Origin: Hyphomicrobiales bacterium
GTDB lineage: Bacteria > Pseudomonadota > Alphaproteobacteria > Rhizobiales > Rhizobiaceae
Direction: 5' to 3'
NCBI GenBank assembly: GCA_900468805.1
Contig: UEIF01000050.1
Coordinates: 1 to 39,179 of the forward strand
DNA length: 39,179 bases
Position numbers and translations under genes: made by a program. Below the pieces are notes generated by a model that made no database searches, was not told the origin of the DNA, and saw nothing but the letters and a program-made list of their open reading frames with translations. Shown piece after piece: positions 27,948 to 36,490 of this stretch (its first letter is position 1; the number at the start of each line of letters is the position of its first letter).

Positions 27948-28598
27948 CTACTCCGCAGCCTCTCCGCGCTGCGGTTCCACCGCATCCACCTCCACCTCCA
28001 CCTTTTCCAGCGGTGCCAGAACCTCCACCTCATACGAGTAGCCCTCGAGCATCGTATAGGTATGTTCGATCGTCTGGATCTGCTTCTCCGTCTTGCGGAT
28101 GGCGTCGGCGATGGCTTCGCTGCGGGCGCGCAGCATGGAGCCGAGCACGTCGGTTTCAGGGCGGCGGCCGAGGCGGTCTATGTGTTTGCGCACGCGGGCG
28201 CGGTGGCGTTCGAGCTCCAGGATGTGGAAGCGGCTCTTGACGATATCGTCCGACAGCTTGCGGCGCATGGCGGCAACGGGATCGAAGCTGCCGGGTTCGC
28301 GCTCGTCGAGGATCACCTCGTTGACCAGCGATTCCAGCATCAGCACGCCTTCGAGATCCCTCGGGTCGGCAAGCTGCGGATCGTAGCCCGTATCGTCATA
28401 GACGCGCCGGCGCACGGGATCCTGCAGCAGTTCGTAGGCGATCTGCAGCCGGTTGAAATGATCGGAGTCGCCGCCGGCATCCGGATGCGCGCCCTTGGCC
28501 GCCTTGCGCCAGGCAAGCCTGATCGCCTCGCCATCGGCTTCGCGCTCCAGTCCAAGCATGGCATAAGGATCGATCACGCCGGCACTTCCTTCATTCAC
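27948..28598 (-). CDS. J-domain (DnaJ-like) protein
   Basis: The 216-residue protein begins with a J-domain (about 9-65): DPYAMLGLEREADGEAIRLA, then the HPD motif at residues 38-40 (KGAHPDAGGD) and FNRLQIAYELLQDPVRRRVYD. The remaining about 150 residues are coiled-coil-like and charged, with an acidic end (KVEVEVDAVEPQ). There is no Gly/Phe or zinc-finger region, so it is a type III J-protein that would direct DnaK to an unknown client. GTG 28598 is chosen because GGAGGG lies 8 nt upstream; the open frame to 28736 has no comparable signal. Confidence 0.82.
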   Translation of the reverse strand: MNEGSAGVIDPYAMLGLEREADGEAIRLAWRKAAKGAHPDAGGDSDHFNRLQIAYELLQDPVRRRVYDDTGYDPQLADPRDLEGVLMLESLVNEVILDEREPGSFDPVAAMRRKLSDDIVKSRFHILELERHRARVRKHIDRLGRRPETDVLGSMLRARSEAIADAIRKTEKQIQTIEHTYTMLEGYSYEVEVLAPLEKVEVEVDAVEPQRGEAAE

Positions 28599-28797
28599 TG
28601 CTTCGTCCCTCCGAGACCTAACCGCAGGCTGGCGCCGCATCAAGCCCCGAAACACCCTGCCATAATTGCGGCAGCTCGGGACGAAATTGTGGAACGCGGC
28701 TGATTTTCCCACAGGCAAGGGGTTAACGGGGTGCAATTTCTGCCGCGCTGGTCGGCGGGAGAGTGGAGGATGGGACCAAAGCCAGGCAAAAGAGCAA

Positions 28798-28823
28798 ACG
28801 GGCAGCCCCTGCGGGCCACCCGT
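28798..28823 (-). terminator. Probable terminator of the arylsulfatase gene
   Basis: ACGGGCAGCCC and GGGCCACCCGT pair at 9 of 11 positions around a 4-nt loop. A T-rich run follows on the minus strand. It lies 20 bp after the stop. Confidence 0.55.
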
Positions 28824-28842
28824 CGTCCTGAGCCGTTCTCGA

Positions 28843-30528
28843 TCAGTTGCCTGGCTTGTTCCTGATCGCCGCGTCTATCTGCTTCTTCACGGCATCCAGG
28901 TTGAAGGAGGCCGGATCCTGCATTGGCGGGTAGTCGACCGCCGTAAGCGCGAGTTTGGCGACTTCCTGCTGAACACTCACGAAGCGCCAGAACTCACGAG
29001 CAAAGAAGTCGTTCATGTAGCCTCCACCCAGGTCATTGAGGCTTTGTTCGCCAATCGACGGTGTTCGCTCGAAGGGATCCTGACGGATATTGACCATGGT
29101 GGGCATATCCGTCGTTACCTTTCCGCCGGGCCAACCCTGCGGCTGTTGAAAGAACTGGAACTTGAAATTGTCGAGGCGTACGGCCCCCAGAGCAGGGCCG
29201 CCGAAGTAGAAGAATTCATGACGTGCGGACGGCGCATTGCCCTCCAGCAGGTCCAGCTGGTTGTAGCCATCGAGGTGGTTCTTGTAGGTCACGTCACCCA
29301 GCTTCACACCCTTGAGCAACTGGTCGGTGATGTTGGGATTACCAGCCGCAGCCACCAGCGTGGGGAACCAGTCCAGGGCGGAGAAAATACCGTTCTCGAC
29401 CGTGCCCGGCTTGACCTTGCCCGGCCAGCGGATGATTGCGGGTGCGCGGAAGCCGCCCTCCATCACGGTACCCTTGGTGCCCTTGAACGGGGTCATGCCG
29501 CCGTCAGGCCAGGTAAAGACTTCTGCGCCATTGTCGGTCGTGAAGACGACGATGGTGTTGTCAGTCTCGTCGGCGTCCTCCACGCATTTCAGGATGGCAC
29601 CGACGCTGTCGTCCAATTGTGCCACGCCCGCTTCTTCGAGACCATAGTTGGTCTGGCTGTTCATCAAAGCCTGGTATTTGGGAGACAGGAACGTCCAGAC
29701 GTGCATGCGCGTTGTGTTGTGCCAGACAAAGAACGGCTTTCCTTCGGTCCTGGCCTTGTCCATGAAGTCGCAGGAAGCCTTGACCAGCACTTCGTCGAAC
29801 GTACCCATGTCGTACTTGGCCTTGGGTGTTATGTCATGCATGTTCGGCACGTTGGACATATCGGGGTACGGCGCCAGCGGGCCTTCGTCGATGATCCGCT
29901 GCTTGCCGATCTTGCCCCAGCGCGGCTGCTGGGTCGCGTCATCAGTATCAGTGGCAAAGCTGTGCACCAGATTGCGCGGCCCGACCTTGTCACGGTAGGA
30001 CTGGTCATCCGGGAACGAATACCAGTAGGGGTCCGACATCGCATCGAGGTGGTACAGGTACCCGAAGAACTCATCGAAGCCATGCAGAGTCGGCAGGAAC
30101 TTGTTCAGATCGCCGAGGTGGTTCTTGCCAAACTGGCCCGTGGCGTAGCCCTCGGTCTTGAGGACGGCGGCGATGGTTGCTGCCTTGTCCGGCATGCCCA
30201 CATCCGCGCCCGCCTGCCCCACAGTCGTCAGGCCGGTGCGCAACGGGATCTCACCGGTGATGAAACTCGCCCGGCCGGCCGTGCAGCTCGCCTCGGCATA
30301 GTAGTCGGTGAACATCATGCCCTCGGACGCCAGCTTGTCGAGGTTCGGCGTCTTCCCGGACATGATGCCCCGGTGATACGCGCCGAGGTTGAACCAACCG
30401 ACATCGTCGCCCATGATGACAAGGATGTTGGGTTTTGACTGCGGCTGCTGCGCGACTGCCGGTGCACCCAGCGCGGTCGCGCATGCGGAAGCCAGCAGAC
30501 CAAAGCAAAGGTTTCGCATGGTACTCAT
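28843..30528 (-). CDS. Periplasmic arylsulfatase
   Basis: The 561-residue enzyme has a signal peptide (MSTMRNLCFGLLASACATAL, cleavage near AVA). It has the sulfatase opening PNILVIMGDDVGW (metal-binding Asp41-Asp42) and the signature SCTAGRASF, where Cys82 is converted to formylglycine and Arg86 completes the CxAxR motif. FGKNHLGDL and FTTDNGAE supply the usual lysine, histidine and metal-ligand residues. It would release sulfate from sulfate esters. No formylglycine-generating enzyme is encoded in the window. ATG 30528 follows GGAGGATACACC. Codon use is slightly less GC-biased than in neighbours, which hints at acquisition. Confidence 0.9.
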   Translation of the reverse strand: MSTMRNLCFGLLASACATALGAPAVAQQPQSKPNILVIMGDDVGWFNLGAYHRGIMSGKTPNLDKLASEGMMFTDYYAEASCTAGRASFITGEIPLRTGLTTVGQAGADVGMPDKAATIAAVLKTEGYATGQFGKNHLGDLNKFLPTLHGFDEFFGYLYHLDAMSDPYWYSFPDDQSYRDKVGPRNLVHSFATDTDDATQQPRWGKIGKQRIIDEGPLAPYPDMSNVPNMHDITPKAKYDMGTFDEVLVKASCDFMDKARTEGKPFFVWHNTTRMHVWTFLSPKYQALMNSQTNYGLEEAGVAQLDDSVGAILKCVEDADETDNTIVVFTTDNGAEVFTWPDGGMTPFKGTKGTVMEGGFRAPAIIRWPGKVKPGTVENGIFSALDWFPTLVAAAGNPNITDQLLKGVKLGDVTYKNHLDGYNQLDLLEGNAPSARHEFFYFGGPALGAVRLDNFKFQFFQQPQGWPGGKVTTDMPTMVNIRQDPFERTPSIGEQSLNDLGGGYMNDFFAREFWRFVSVQQEVAKLALTAVDYPPMQDPASFNLDAVKKQIDAAIRNKPGN

Positions 30529-31303
30529 GGTGTATCCTCCGTTGAGTTTGCTCGTCGCTCGGCCCCGTTGGCACTGCTCTCTAGAGTAGAAGGGTACCCA
30601 TCCTCTCGGCCGAAGACGATCTGATGTCGTGACAGTTCGCGGCATGGCGTTGCAGGAGATCGGGTATGTTGGCTACAGGAATGCCGCACTGATTGCTCGC
30701 CATAGGGTGGCGACAGGCGTACCCGCTATCGAAGCGTCGATGGCCAGCAATGAAATATTTGCCCCGGCGTCTGCCTCGATGTGAGCAGTCGCCTTGGCAG
30801 ATAATCGCACATCTTCGCCTTCGCCGCCAGATTGAAGGCTCTCGTCACCACGCTCCGGTGGAATAGGCCCCGGTGCATGATACCCACCGCAATGCCGAAC
30901 CCACATGATGACCGGTTTGGCGCAAAGCGGTGGCTCGAACCGCTGTAAAGCGGCTGTTGGCACTTGCTACGTCATTCCGCCTTTCTCACCCCCTTTGTCC
31001 GCACGCCGATAAAAGGAATCCCGAGAGAACCGGAAGCCCATCAGCCGCAAGATGCAGCTCGCCCCCTTCAGGTTGCAAATCCCACACCATCCCGCAATGG
31101 CACAGCCATGCAAGCCTCTGCTAATCTTCCGCCAACCATTTGAATCATCATCAATTCTCGCAACCGCGAAAGCCATGCCATAATATTGCCGCTTGCTTTT
31201 TGCCCGAAATGCTGGCACGAACTGCGACACTCGGGCATTTCGCATGCCGGTGACTGGACTGAAGTGGTAATGCCCTTTCGGAGCGCCAATTCCGGTGGGG
31301 CGG
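30529..31303. other. Long intergenic stretch without a supported gene
   Basis: The 775 bp contain only weak open frames, such as 30673-30963 on the minus strand (96 codons). None has a convincing start or family. The composition is patchy, as in decayed sequence. The region up to 31470 also includes the leader of the cold-shock gene. Confidence 0.5.
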
Positions 31304-31320
31304 CATGGGTGACACCCATG
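31304..31320. promoter_or_regulatory. Perfect palindrome in the cold-shock gene upstream region
   Basis: CATGGGTGACACCCATG has 7-bp arms around GAC, 150 bp upstream of the cold-shock start. It could be an operator or a leader hairpin. Confidence 0.35.
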
Positions 31321-31470
31321 CGCGTAGATGTTCTTTCCCCGTACGTGACGTCTCGACTGACCCTTCGCGTCCGGCTTCCAGAGGCCGAAACGCGAAAGCT
31401 AAAGCCGTCCGCCTCCCCTCCGCCGGGGGTGCGGATAAACTAACTACCAATGGGAAAAGGACTATCCCCT

Positions 31471-31683
31471 ATGGCCACCAAGGGCACCGTAAAATTCTTC
31501 AACCAGGACAAGGGTTTTGGTTTCATCACGCCGGAAGGCGGCGCGAAGGACGTTTTCGTCCACATCTCCGCTCTCCAGGCTTCTGGCATCCAGTCGCTCC
31601 GCGAAGGCCAGGAAGTTTCCTTCGACACCGAGCCGGATCGCATGGGCAAGGGCCCGAAGGCTGTCAACATCCAGGCCTTCTGA
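31471..31683 (+). CDS. Cold-shock protein (CspA family)
   Basis: The 70-residue single cold-shock domain has RNP1 as KGFGFITP and RNP2 as VFVHISAL. It binds single-stranded RNA and DNA and acts as an RNA chaperone. The start is ATG 31471, preceded by AAAGGA; the frame is open from 31450, but MATKGTVKFF is the family's normal N-terminus. A long leader and a strong terminator frame the gene, as usual for this family. Just before the start, GGGA and TCCC arms flank the ribosome binding site. Confidence 0.95.
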   Translation: MATKGTVKFFNQDKGFGFITPEGGAKDVFVHISALQASGIQSLREGQEVSFDTEPDRMGKGPKAVNIQAF

Positions 31684-31714
31684 TCTGATTCAGGTCTCTC
31701 TGCTTCGGCAGGCG

Positions 31715-31748
31715 ACGGCGCTCCGCAAGGGGCGCCGTTTTTGTTTTG
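31715..31748 (+). terminator. Rho-independent terminator of the cold-shock gene
   Basis: ACGGCGCTCC and GGGGCGCCGT form a 10-bp stem (one T-G pair) with a GCAA tetraloop, followed by TTTTTGTTTT. It starts 31 bp after the stop. Confidence 0.9.
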
Positions 31749-31757
31749 GGGGCGCGA

Positions 31758-31946
31758 GAAGACCCCTCCACAACCCATCCCCACAGGTGGGAGGGGCTTA
31801 ACCTGCCGCGCCGTCTCTGCCCCGTCGGTGACCACGGAAAGTGCCGCAAGCTCAACGCTAAGTCCCTCCCCCTTGTGAGGGTCCGAAGGACGGGTCGAGA
31901 CCCGTGGCTAGACCCCGGCATCCGACAGGAGGGGTTGGAGAGGGGA
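31758..31946. repeat. Palindromic intergenic mosaic element, copy 1
   Basis: It opens with AAGACCCCTCCACAACCC, contains CCCCACAGGTGGGAGGGGCT and closes with GGGGTTGGAGAGGGGAT, the inverse of its opening. An inner module at 31886-31936 (GACCCGTGGCT core) recurs at 37731-37785. A second copy of the outer element lies at 34853-34981. Confidence 0.7.
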
Positions 31947-32051
31947 TTTTGCCGCATCTTCCACATCCGCGTGACATGCGCTTGAAGCCATCGGGCAGAT
32001 GATGCAGTCTGACGGCCTCACTTGGAAGACGATCCGGCTGAGGATGAGCCC

Positions 32052-33473
32052 ATGCCCAGCGATGCCAGTCTGACGAACATGCCGGCCTGCACGGTCGTCG
32101 ATCTCCTGAACCGCGGAGATGTGTCGCCGCTCGATTGTCTCGATGCGCTGGAGGCGCGCATCGGCGCCGTCGATGCTGCGGTCAACGCGCTGCCGACCCT
32201 CTGTTTCGATCGCGCCCGTACCCATGCCCGCCGGCTGATGCAGCAGCCTCCCGGCAGCCGCGGCCGTCTGGCGGGATTGCCGGTGCCGATTAAGGACCTG
32301 ACGGATGTCGCCGGCGTGCGCACCACCTATGGCTCGACCGTCTTTGCCGATCACGTTCCCGAAAAATCCGACATCATGGTGGAGGCGATAGAGGCTGAGG
32401 GCGGCGTCATCTACGCGAAGTCCAACACGCCGGAATTCGGCGCCGGCGGCAATACGTTCAACGAGGTTTTCGGCGCGACCGTGAACCCTTGGAATACCGG
32501 GCTTTCCGCCGCCGGTTCCTCCGGCGGTGCAGCGGTTGCCGTTGCCACCGGCATGGCCTGGCTGGCGCAGGGGTCAGATCTCGGCGGCAGCCTGCGCAAT
32601 CCCGCAAGCTTCTGCGGCGTGGTGGGGCTGAGGCCGAGCCCCGGCCGCGTGGCCAGCAATCCGGACTCGAAGATCGATCGGCTGATCGGCGTCAAGGGGC
32701 CCATGGCCCGCAGCGTCGAAGATACGGCCCTGCTGCTCGACGCGATGACCGGCGAAAACCCGGCAGATCCGATTTCCCTGCCGAGGGGCGAGGATTTCCT
32801 GGCGGCGGCGCGCTCCGGCTGGCGGCCGGCCCGCGTGGCCTTTTCCGCCGATCTCGGCATCACCCCTGTCGATCCCGAGGTGGCCGCGATCTGCCGCGCG
32901 GCGGCTGCCCGTTTCAGCGAGATGGGCGTCATCGTCGAGGAGGCTCACCCGGACCTCTCCGAAGCGCATGACACATTCCAGGTTCTGCGCGGCATGACCT
33001 TTGCTTCTAGCTACGCAGGGCTTCTCGATGGCAACAGGGACAAGATGAAGCCGGAGGTGGTCTGGAATATCGAAAAGGGCCTCAGCTATACGATGGCGGA
33101 TGTCGTGCGAGCGGAAAACAACCGCGCTGCGATGTTCCGGCGCATGAACCTGTTCTTCGATACCTACGATCTCCTTCTCTGCCCGGCCACCATTGTCGCC
33201 GCTTATCCGGTCGGCCAGAGATATGTCGGCGAATGTGCCGGCCATACGTTTTCCAACTATGTCGAATGGCTGGCGATCGCCTACGCGATCTCCCTGACGA
33301 CCGCCCCGGCCCTCAGCCTGCCCTGCGGCTTCACTGCCGATGGTCGCCCTGTCGGCCTGCAGATCGTCGGCCGGCCCCGCGGCGAGGCACGCGTTCTGGC
33401 TGGCGCCCGCGCCCTGGAGCTGATTCTCGATTTGCGGCCCGCAACGCCGATCGACCCGCGCACCCCAGCCTGA
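32052..33473 (+). CDS. Amidase signature family enzyme
   Basis: The 473-residue enzyme carries the complete Ser-cisSer-Lys triad: Lys81 in LPVPIKDLTDV, Ser156 in AAGSSGGAAVAVATG and the nucleophile Ser180 in GSDLGGSLRNPA. The 75 and 24-residue spacings match those known from family members such as FAAH. It hydrolyses an unknown amide in the cytoplasm. The absence of gatC and gatB makes a GatA role unlikely. ATG 32052 has GAGGATGAG just upstream. Confidence 0.92.
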   Translation: MPSDASLTNMPACTVVDLLNRGDVSPLDCLDALEARIGAVDAAVNALPTLCFDRARTHARRLMQQPPGSRGRLAGLPVPIKDLTDVAGVRTTYGSTVFADHVPEKSDIMVEAIEAEGGVIYAKSNTPEFGAGGNTFNEVFGATVNPWNTGLSAAGSSGGAAVAVATGMAWLAQGSDLGGSLRNPASFCGVVGLRPSPGRVASNPDSKIDRLIGVKGPMARSVEDTALLLDAMTGENPADPISLPRGEDFLAAARSGWRPARVAFSADLGITPVDPEVAAICRAAAARFSEMGVIVEEAHPDLSEAHDTFQVLRGMTFASSYAGLLDGNRDKMKPEVVWNIEKGLSYTMADVVRAENNRAAMFRRMNLFFDTYDLLLCPATIVAAYPVGQRYVGECAGHTFSNYVEWLAIAYAISLTTAPALSLPCGFTADGRPVGLQIVGRPRGEARVLAGARALELILDLRPATPIDPRTPA

Positions 33474-33511
33474 CGATACTGCGGGCCGGCGCGGCCCAAA
33501 TCCGCCTGCCC

Positions 33512-33913
33512 CTATCCCGCCGCATGATCGCGCGAAAACTCCCGCGCCGCCATCAGCACCGGCATCAGCGCCCGTCCCGCCTCCGTCAGCTGATACTCGA
33601 CGCGCGGCGGCTGCTCGCCGAAATCCGTCCGCTCGACAAGCCGGTCCAGCTCCAGCTCCCGCAGATGCTGCGTCAGCATCTTCTGCGAAATTCCCGGCAT
33701 GTCCCGCTTCAATTGCAAAGTGCGCATAGAAGGCTCGGCGAAGAGGCGAAACAGGATCGGCAGCTTCCAGCGCCCGCTGATCATCCGCAGTACCCGCGTC
33801 ACATGTGCGACCGAGCCTTCAGGCCCGAGGCAGGCGGCGCGGTCTTCCCGTTCTACAGGCACTTTTAAGTGCGTAATTGTATCGAGCATCGTCCTGTTCT
33901 TCTGTGCTTCCAT
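33512..33913 (-). CDS. HxlR-family transcriptional regulator
   Basis: The 133-residue winged-helix regulator shows the HxlR pattern: MISGRWKLPILFRLFAEPSM, then ISQKMLTQHLRELELDRLVERT and a wing ending VEYQLTEAGRAL. ATG 33913 has GGAG about 4 nt upstream; ATG 33889 is an alternative. It is divergent from the SDR gene, the two starts 24 bp apart, so it very probably regulates that gene; HxlR regulators often control neighbouring oxidoreductases. A 14-bp palindrome, GCACTTTTAAGTGC (33859-33872), lies in its own early coding region. Confidence 0.9.
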   Translation of the reverse strand: MEAQKNRTMLDTITHLKVPVEREDRAACLGPEGSVAHVTRVLRMISGRWKLPILFRLFAEPSMRTLQLKRDMPGISQKMLTQHLRELELDRLVERTDFGEQPPRVEYQLTEAGRALMPVLMAAREFSRDHAAG

Positions 33914-33937
33914 CCACTCCAAGATAGGAAGACCGCA

Positions 33938-34750
33938 ATGGATTTGAAACTCGACGGCAAGACGGCGCTCGTCACCGGCAGCAGCAAGGGCATCGGCGAA
34001 GCGATCGCCAGAGGGCTCGCCCGCGAACAGGCCACCGTCATCGTCCACGGCCGCAACAGGGCCGAAACGGAGCGCGTAGCCCAGGAGATCATTGCCGAAG
34101 GCGGCCGCGCCCATGCGGTAACAGGCGATCTAACCATCGATGATGAGGTGGAACGCCTGATCGGCGAAGCGCAGGCCCTTGCCGGCCGCATCGACATCGT
34201 CATCAACAATGCCGGCGGCTCGGGCGAGCCGGAGGACTGGACGAACAGCCGGCCCGCCTCCTGGGCGTCCGCCTACGACCGCAATGTTCTCGCCGCCGTC
34301 CGCGTCACTACGAGACTGCTGCCTGACATGCGGCAGGCCCGCTTCGGCCGCGTCGTCAATATTTCCAGCCTCGCCGGCCTGATGCCGCCTGCGGGCCGCC
34401 CGGATTACTCTGCCTGCAAGGCGGCGATGAACGCCATGACCTCTTCCATGGCCAAGGCGGTGGCGGCCGAGGGCGTGACCGTCAATACGATATCGCCGGG
34501 CACGATCCACAGCGGCCGGCTGGACGCCCGATTTCGCGAGGTCGCGGGTGAGCGCGGCATTGCCGGGGATGCCCCATGGGAAACCGTGGAACAGGCCGTG
34601 CTGCCGCTCTTCGCCGAGGTGCCGGTTGGCCGCGTCGGAACGCTGGAGGAGATCGCCGACGCCGTATCTTTTCTCGTCAGCCCGCGCGCCGGCTATATTA
34701 CGGGGGTGAATCTGAGGATCGATGGCGGGATGTTGCCGGCGATTTATTGA
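33938..34750 (+). CDS. Short-chain dehydrogenase/reductase
   Basis: The 270-residue enzyme has the classical SDR features: nucleotide-binding GSSKGIG (14-20), NNAG (90-93), the catalytic Ser143 or Ser144 in NISSLAG and YSACK (Tyr157, Lys161). ITGVNLRIDGG at the end closes the fold. HGRN after the second strand suggests preference for NADP(H). The substrate is unknown. AGGAAGA precedes ATG 33938. It shares a 24-bp intergenic space with the divergent HxlR regulator. Confidence 0.93.
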   Translation: MDLKLDGKTALVTGSSKGIGEAIARGLAREQATVIVHGRNRAETERVAQEIIAEGGRAHAVTGDLTIDDEVERLIGEAQALAGRIDIVINNAGGSGEPEDWTNSRPASWASAYDRNVLAAVRVTTRLLPDMRQARFGRVVNISSLAGLMPPAGRPDYSACKAAMNAMTSSMAKAVAAEGVTVNTISPGTIHSGRLDARFREVAGERGIAGDAPWETVEQAVLPLFAEVPVGRVGTLEEIADAVSFLVSPRAGYITGVNLRIDGGMLPAIY

Positions 34751-34852
34751 TCGCAGGAGGTTGCGCTTGGTCCAGTAGCCGGAGGAAAACGCGTGTCTCG
34801 ATCATCAACCTGGATCAATCTGTCAGGGATCATTCCGGTCTGTACCATCGCC

Positions 34853-34981
34853 AAAAACCCCTCCCCAACCCCTCCCCACAGGTGGGAGGGGCTAACTTGA
34901 GGCACCGCCTCGCTCCCTCCGGTACGTCGAAGATGTGGAAAGCCGGTGCGGCAGGTTAAGGGGGTTGGGGCGGGGTCTTCT
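34853..34981. repeat. Palindromic intergenic mosaic element, copy 2
   Basis: It opens with AACCCCTCCCCAACCCC, contains CCCCACAGGTGGGAGGGGCT as in copy 1 at 31758, and closes with GGGGGTTGGGGCGGGGTC, the near-perfect inverse of its opening. The 34751-35039 gap holds no gene. Confidence 0.72.
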
Positions 34982-35039
34982 GTCCGGCCTCTTCATCAAC
35001 TGACCTGTGAGGGTCAGAGAGATTGGACCACCCTCGCAT

Positions 35040-35713
35040 TCACTCCCCACCAAGATAGGTCCCGATATACTCCCCGCGCTTCCAGACCTCGGCGCGCAGC
35101 CGGGCCTCGACACCCCTGAATGTCACCGGCCACAGATATAGCATCCTGTCGGCAATCTCTTCGCCCGGCTGCAGGATCGCCTCGATGGCAGCGGCCTCTT
35201 CCGCAATACCAGCATAATCAGGCATCGCCAGCAGTTGCCGGTCTGCCACCCCTGCCGCTTCATGAAGCTTGCGCCCGAGCGCAATAAGCACCGCATCATT
35301 ATCCTCGGCCGGCTTTTGCTCCATCGTGGCGCCACCCGCCTCGATCTCCGAAAGCAACAACTCGATACTGCGCCCGAGATCGTCGCAAGCCGCCAGCCCC
35401 ACCCGCCATGTCTCGACGGCTTGCCTGCACCGCGCACGCTCCCGGCCGATCGCGGCAGCGATCTCCTGGCAGAGGCCGCCCGAAAGCTGCGCGGCCCGTA
35501 CCGAATGTATCAGGTCTTCGGGAAGATCCTTCAAGAAAGCCACCCGTCGCGCGCCGGAATGGCTGCCGTTTCTGCCGGCCGGAAGAGTGTCACCGCACGG
35601 TGAGAAATATCTTCAGACACAGCCGGTAACGCTGCAATCCGCCAGGATGGCGCGCCGTATGCCAGTGCCTTGATGAAGGTGATGTCGCTCGCTTTGAGCG
35701 GGCACGCATGCAT
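35040..35713 (-). pseudogene. Hypothetical protein, apparently frameshifted
   Basis: ATG 35713 follows GGAGAGTTTTGC, a good ribosome binding site, and encodes 60 residues (MHACPLKASDITFIKALAYG onward) to a stop at 35531. Another frame, entered at about 35545, then runs 167 codons to 35040 (AFLKDLPEDLIHSVRAAQLS to RGEYIGTYLGGE) with coding-like codon use but no ribosome binding site of its own. One extra base in the GGG run near 35543-35546 would join them into about 225 residues. I recognise no family. The alternative is two separate genes, with GTG 35543 starting the second. Confidence 0.55.
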
Positions 35714-35881
35714 GCAAAACTCTCCAGTTGGATATCGCTGCCGTCATAGGGTTGTACCCGGCAATGGCGACAACAAGCAAGGAAATTATTCCTATCTTCG
35801 ATCACGATCCATATCAGGCGAAACTTTTCAGGGACCCGGAACGCTCGAAAGCAAACAAAGATAGGTTTATGTTCCGCCCAC

Positions 35882-36199
35882 TCAGGCCGCCTCGCCGTGG
35901 CGCTCGACGAGCTCGGCCCATTCCATCGCCGCGTGACGGCCGGGCACGGTCTTGTCGTCCTCGATGACGGCGGCGACGCGCCGGAAGAGCTCGTCGGCAA
36001 AGGGCGCCGGCCGGCCGAATTCGGCATTGCCGGCTTGGCGCAGCGTGGTGCCCCCGGCAAGATGGATGGCCTCGACACTGAACCCCTCGTGATCGCCCGA
36101 GAGCTCAGCGGAACCGTACAACAGCAGGCCGCTGTCGTTCCGGCCGAGGACAGGGATGGTGAGCTCGTCGAAATCGAACTGCAGACTGAAGGCGTTCAT
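35882..36199 (-). CDS. Hypothetical protein, second gene of a two-gene unit
   Basis: The 105-residue soluble protein (MNAFSLQFDFDELTIPVLGR at the front, VIEDDKTVPGRHAAMEWAELV near the end) matches no family I know. It starts within the stop codon of the upstream membrane gene (ATGA overlap) and has AGGAGG about 10 nt upstream, so the two are translationally coupled. There is no signal peptide. Function unknown. Confidence 0.62.
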   Translation of the reverse strand: MNAFSLQFDFDELTIPVLGRNDSGLLLYGSAELSGDHEGFSVEAIHLAGGTTLRQAGNAEFGRPAPFADELFRRVAAVIEDDKTVPGRHAAMEWAELVERHGEAA

Positions 36200-36393
36200 C
36201 GGCCGATGACCTCCTGACGGAGGTGCACTTCACGGATGAGCTGGGCCTCATAGCGGCCGGCCAGGCAGAGCACGAAGCCGGCGGCAAGGACGAGGCCGGC
36301 AAGCGACTGGAGCATGCCGATGGCATGAAGGCGGGGCGCGGCCTGTGTCGATAAAGGCGCTTTGCCCCCTGCTCCCAAATATCCGGATATCAT
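36196..36393 (-). CDS. Small single-pass membrane protein
   Basis: The 65-residue protein has one hydrophobic segment (LAGLVLAAGFVLCLAG, about 31-46) and a charged tail (REVHLRQEVIGR). ATG 36393 follows AGGAG at 8 nt. It is coupled to the next gene by a 4-bp overlap, which suggests that they work together. Function unknown. Confidence 0.6.
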   Translation of the reverse strand: MISGYLGAGGKAPLSTQAAPRLHAIGMLQSLAGLVLAAGFVLCLAGRYEAQLIREVHLRQEVIGR

Positions 36394-36490
36394 GCGGCAG
36401 CTCCTGCATCGGCTTTGATTTCAGCGATGCGGAAGGATGCGATGCCAATGGTTGAGCGACGGAATGGCCGGGACCGGCCCGCCGCTGCCT

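Noticed and set aside
28666..30438. Plus-strand open frame of 590 codons
   Set aside because: It is antisense to the arylsulfatase gene, which has a signal peptide, the CTAGR motif and a good ribosome binding site.
30673..30963. Minus-strand frame of 96 codons
   Set aside because: No ribosome binding site, no recognisable family and a patchy composition; it may be a remnant but cannot be supported.
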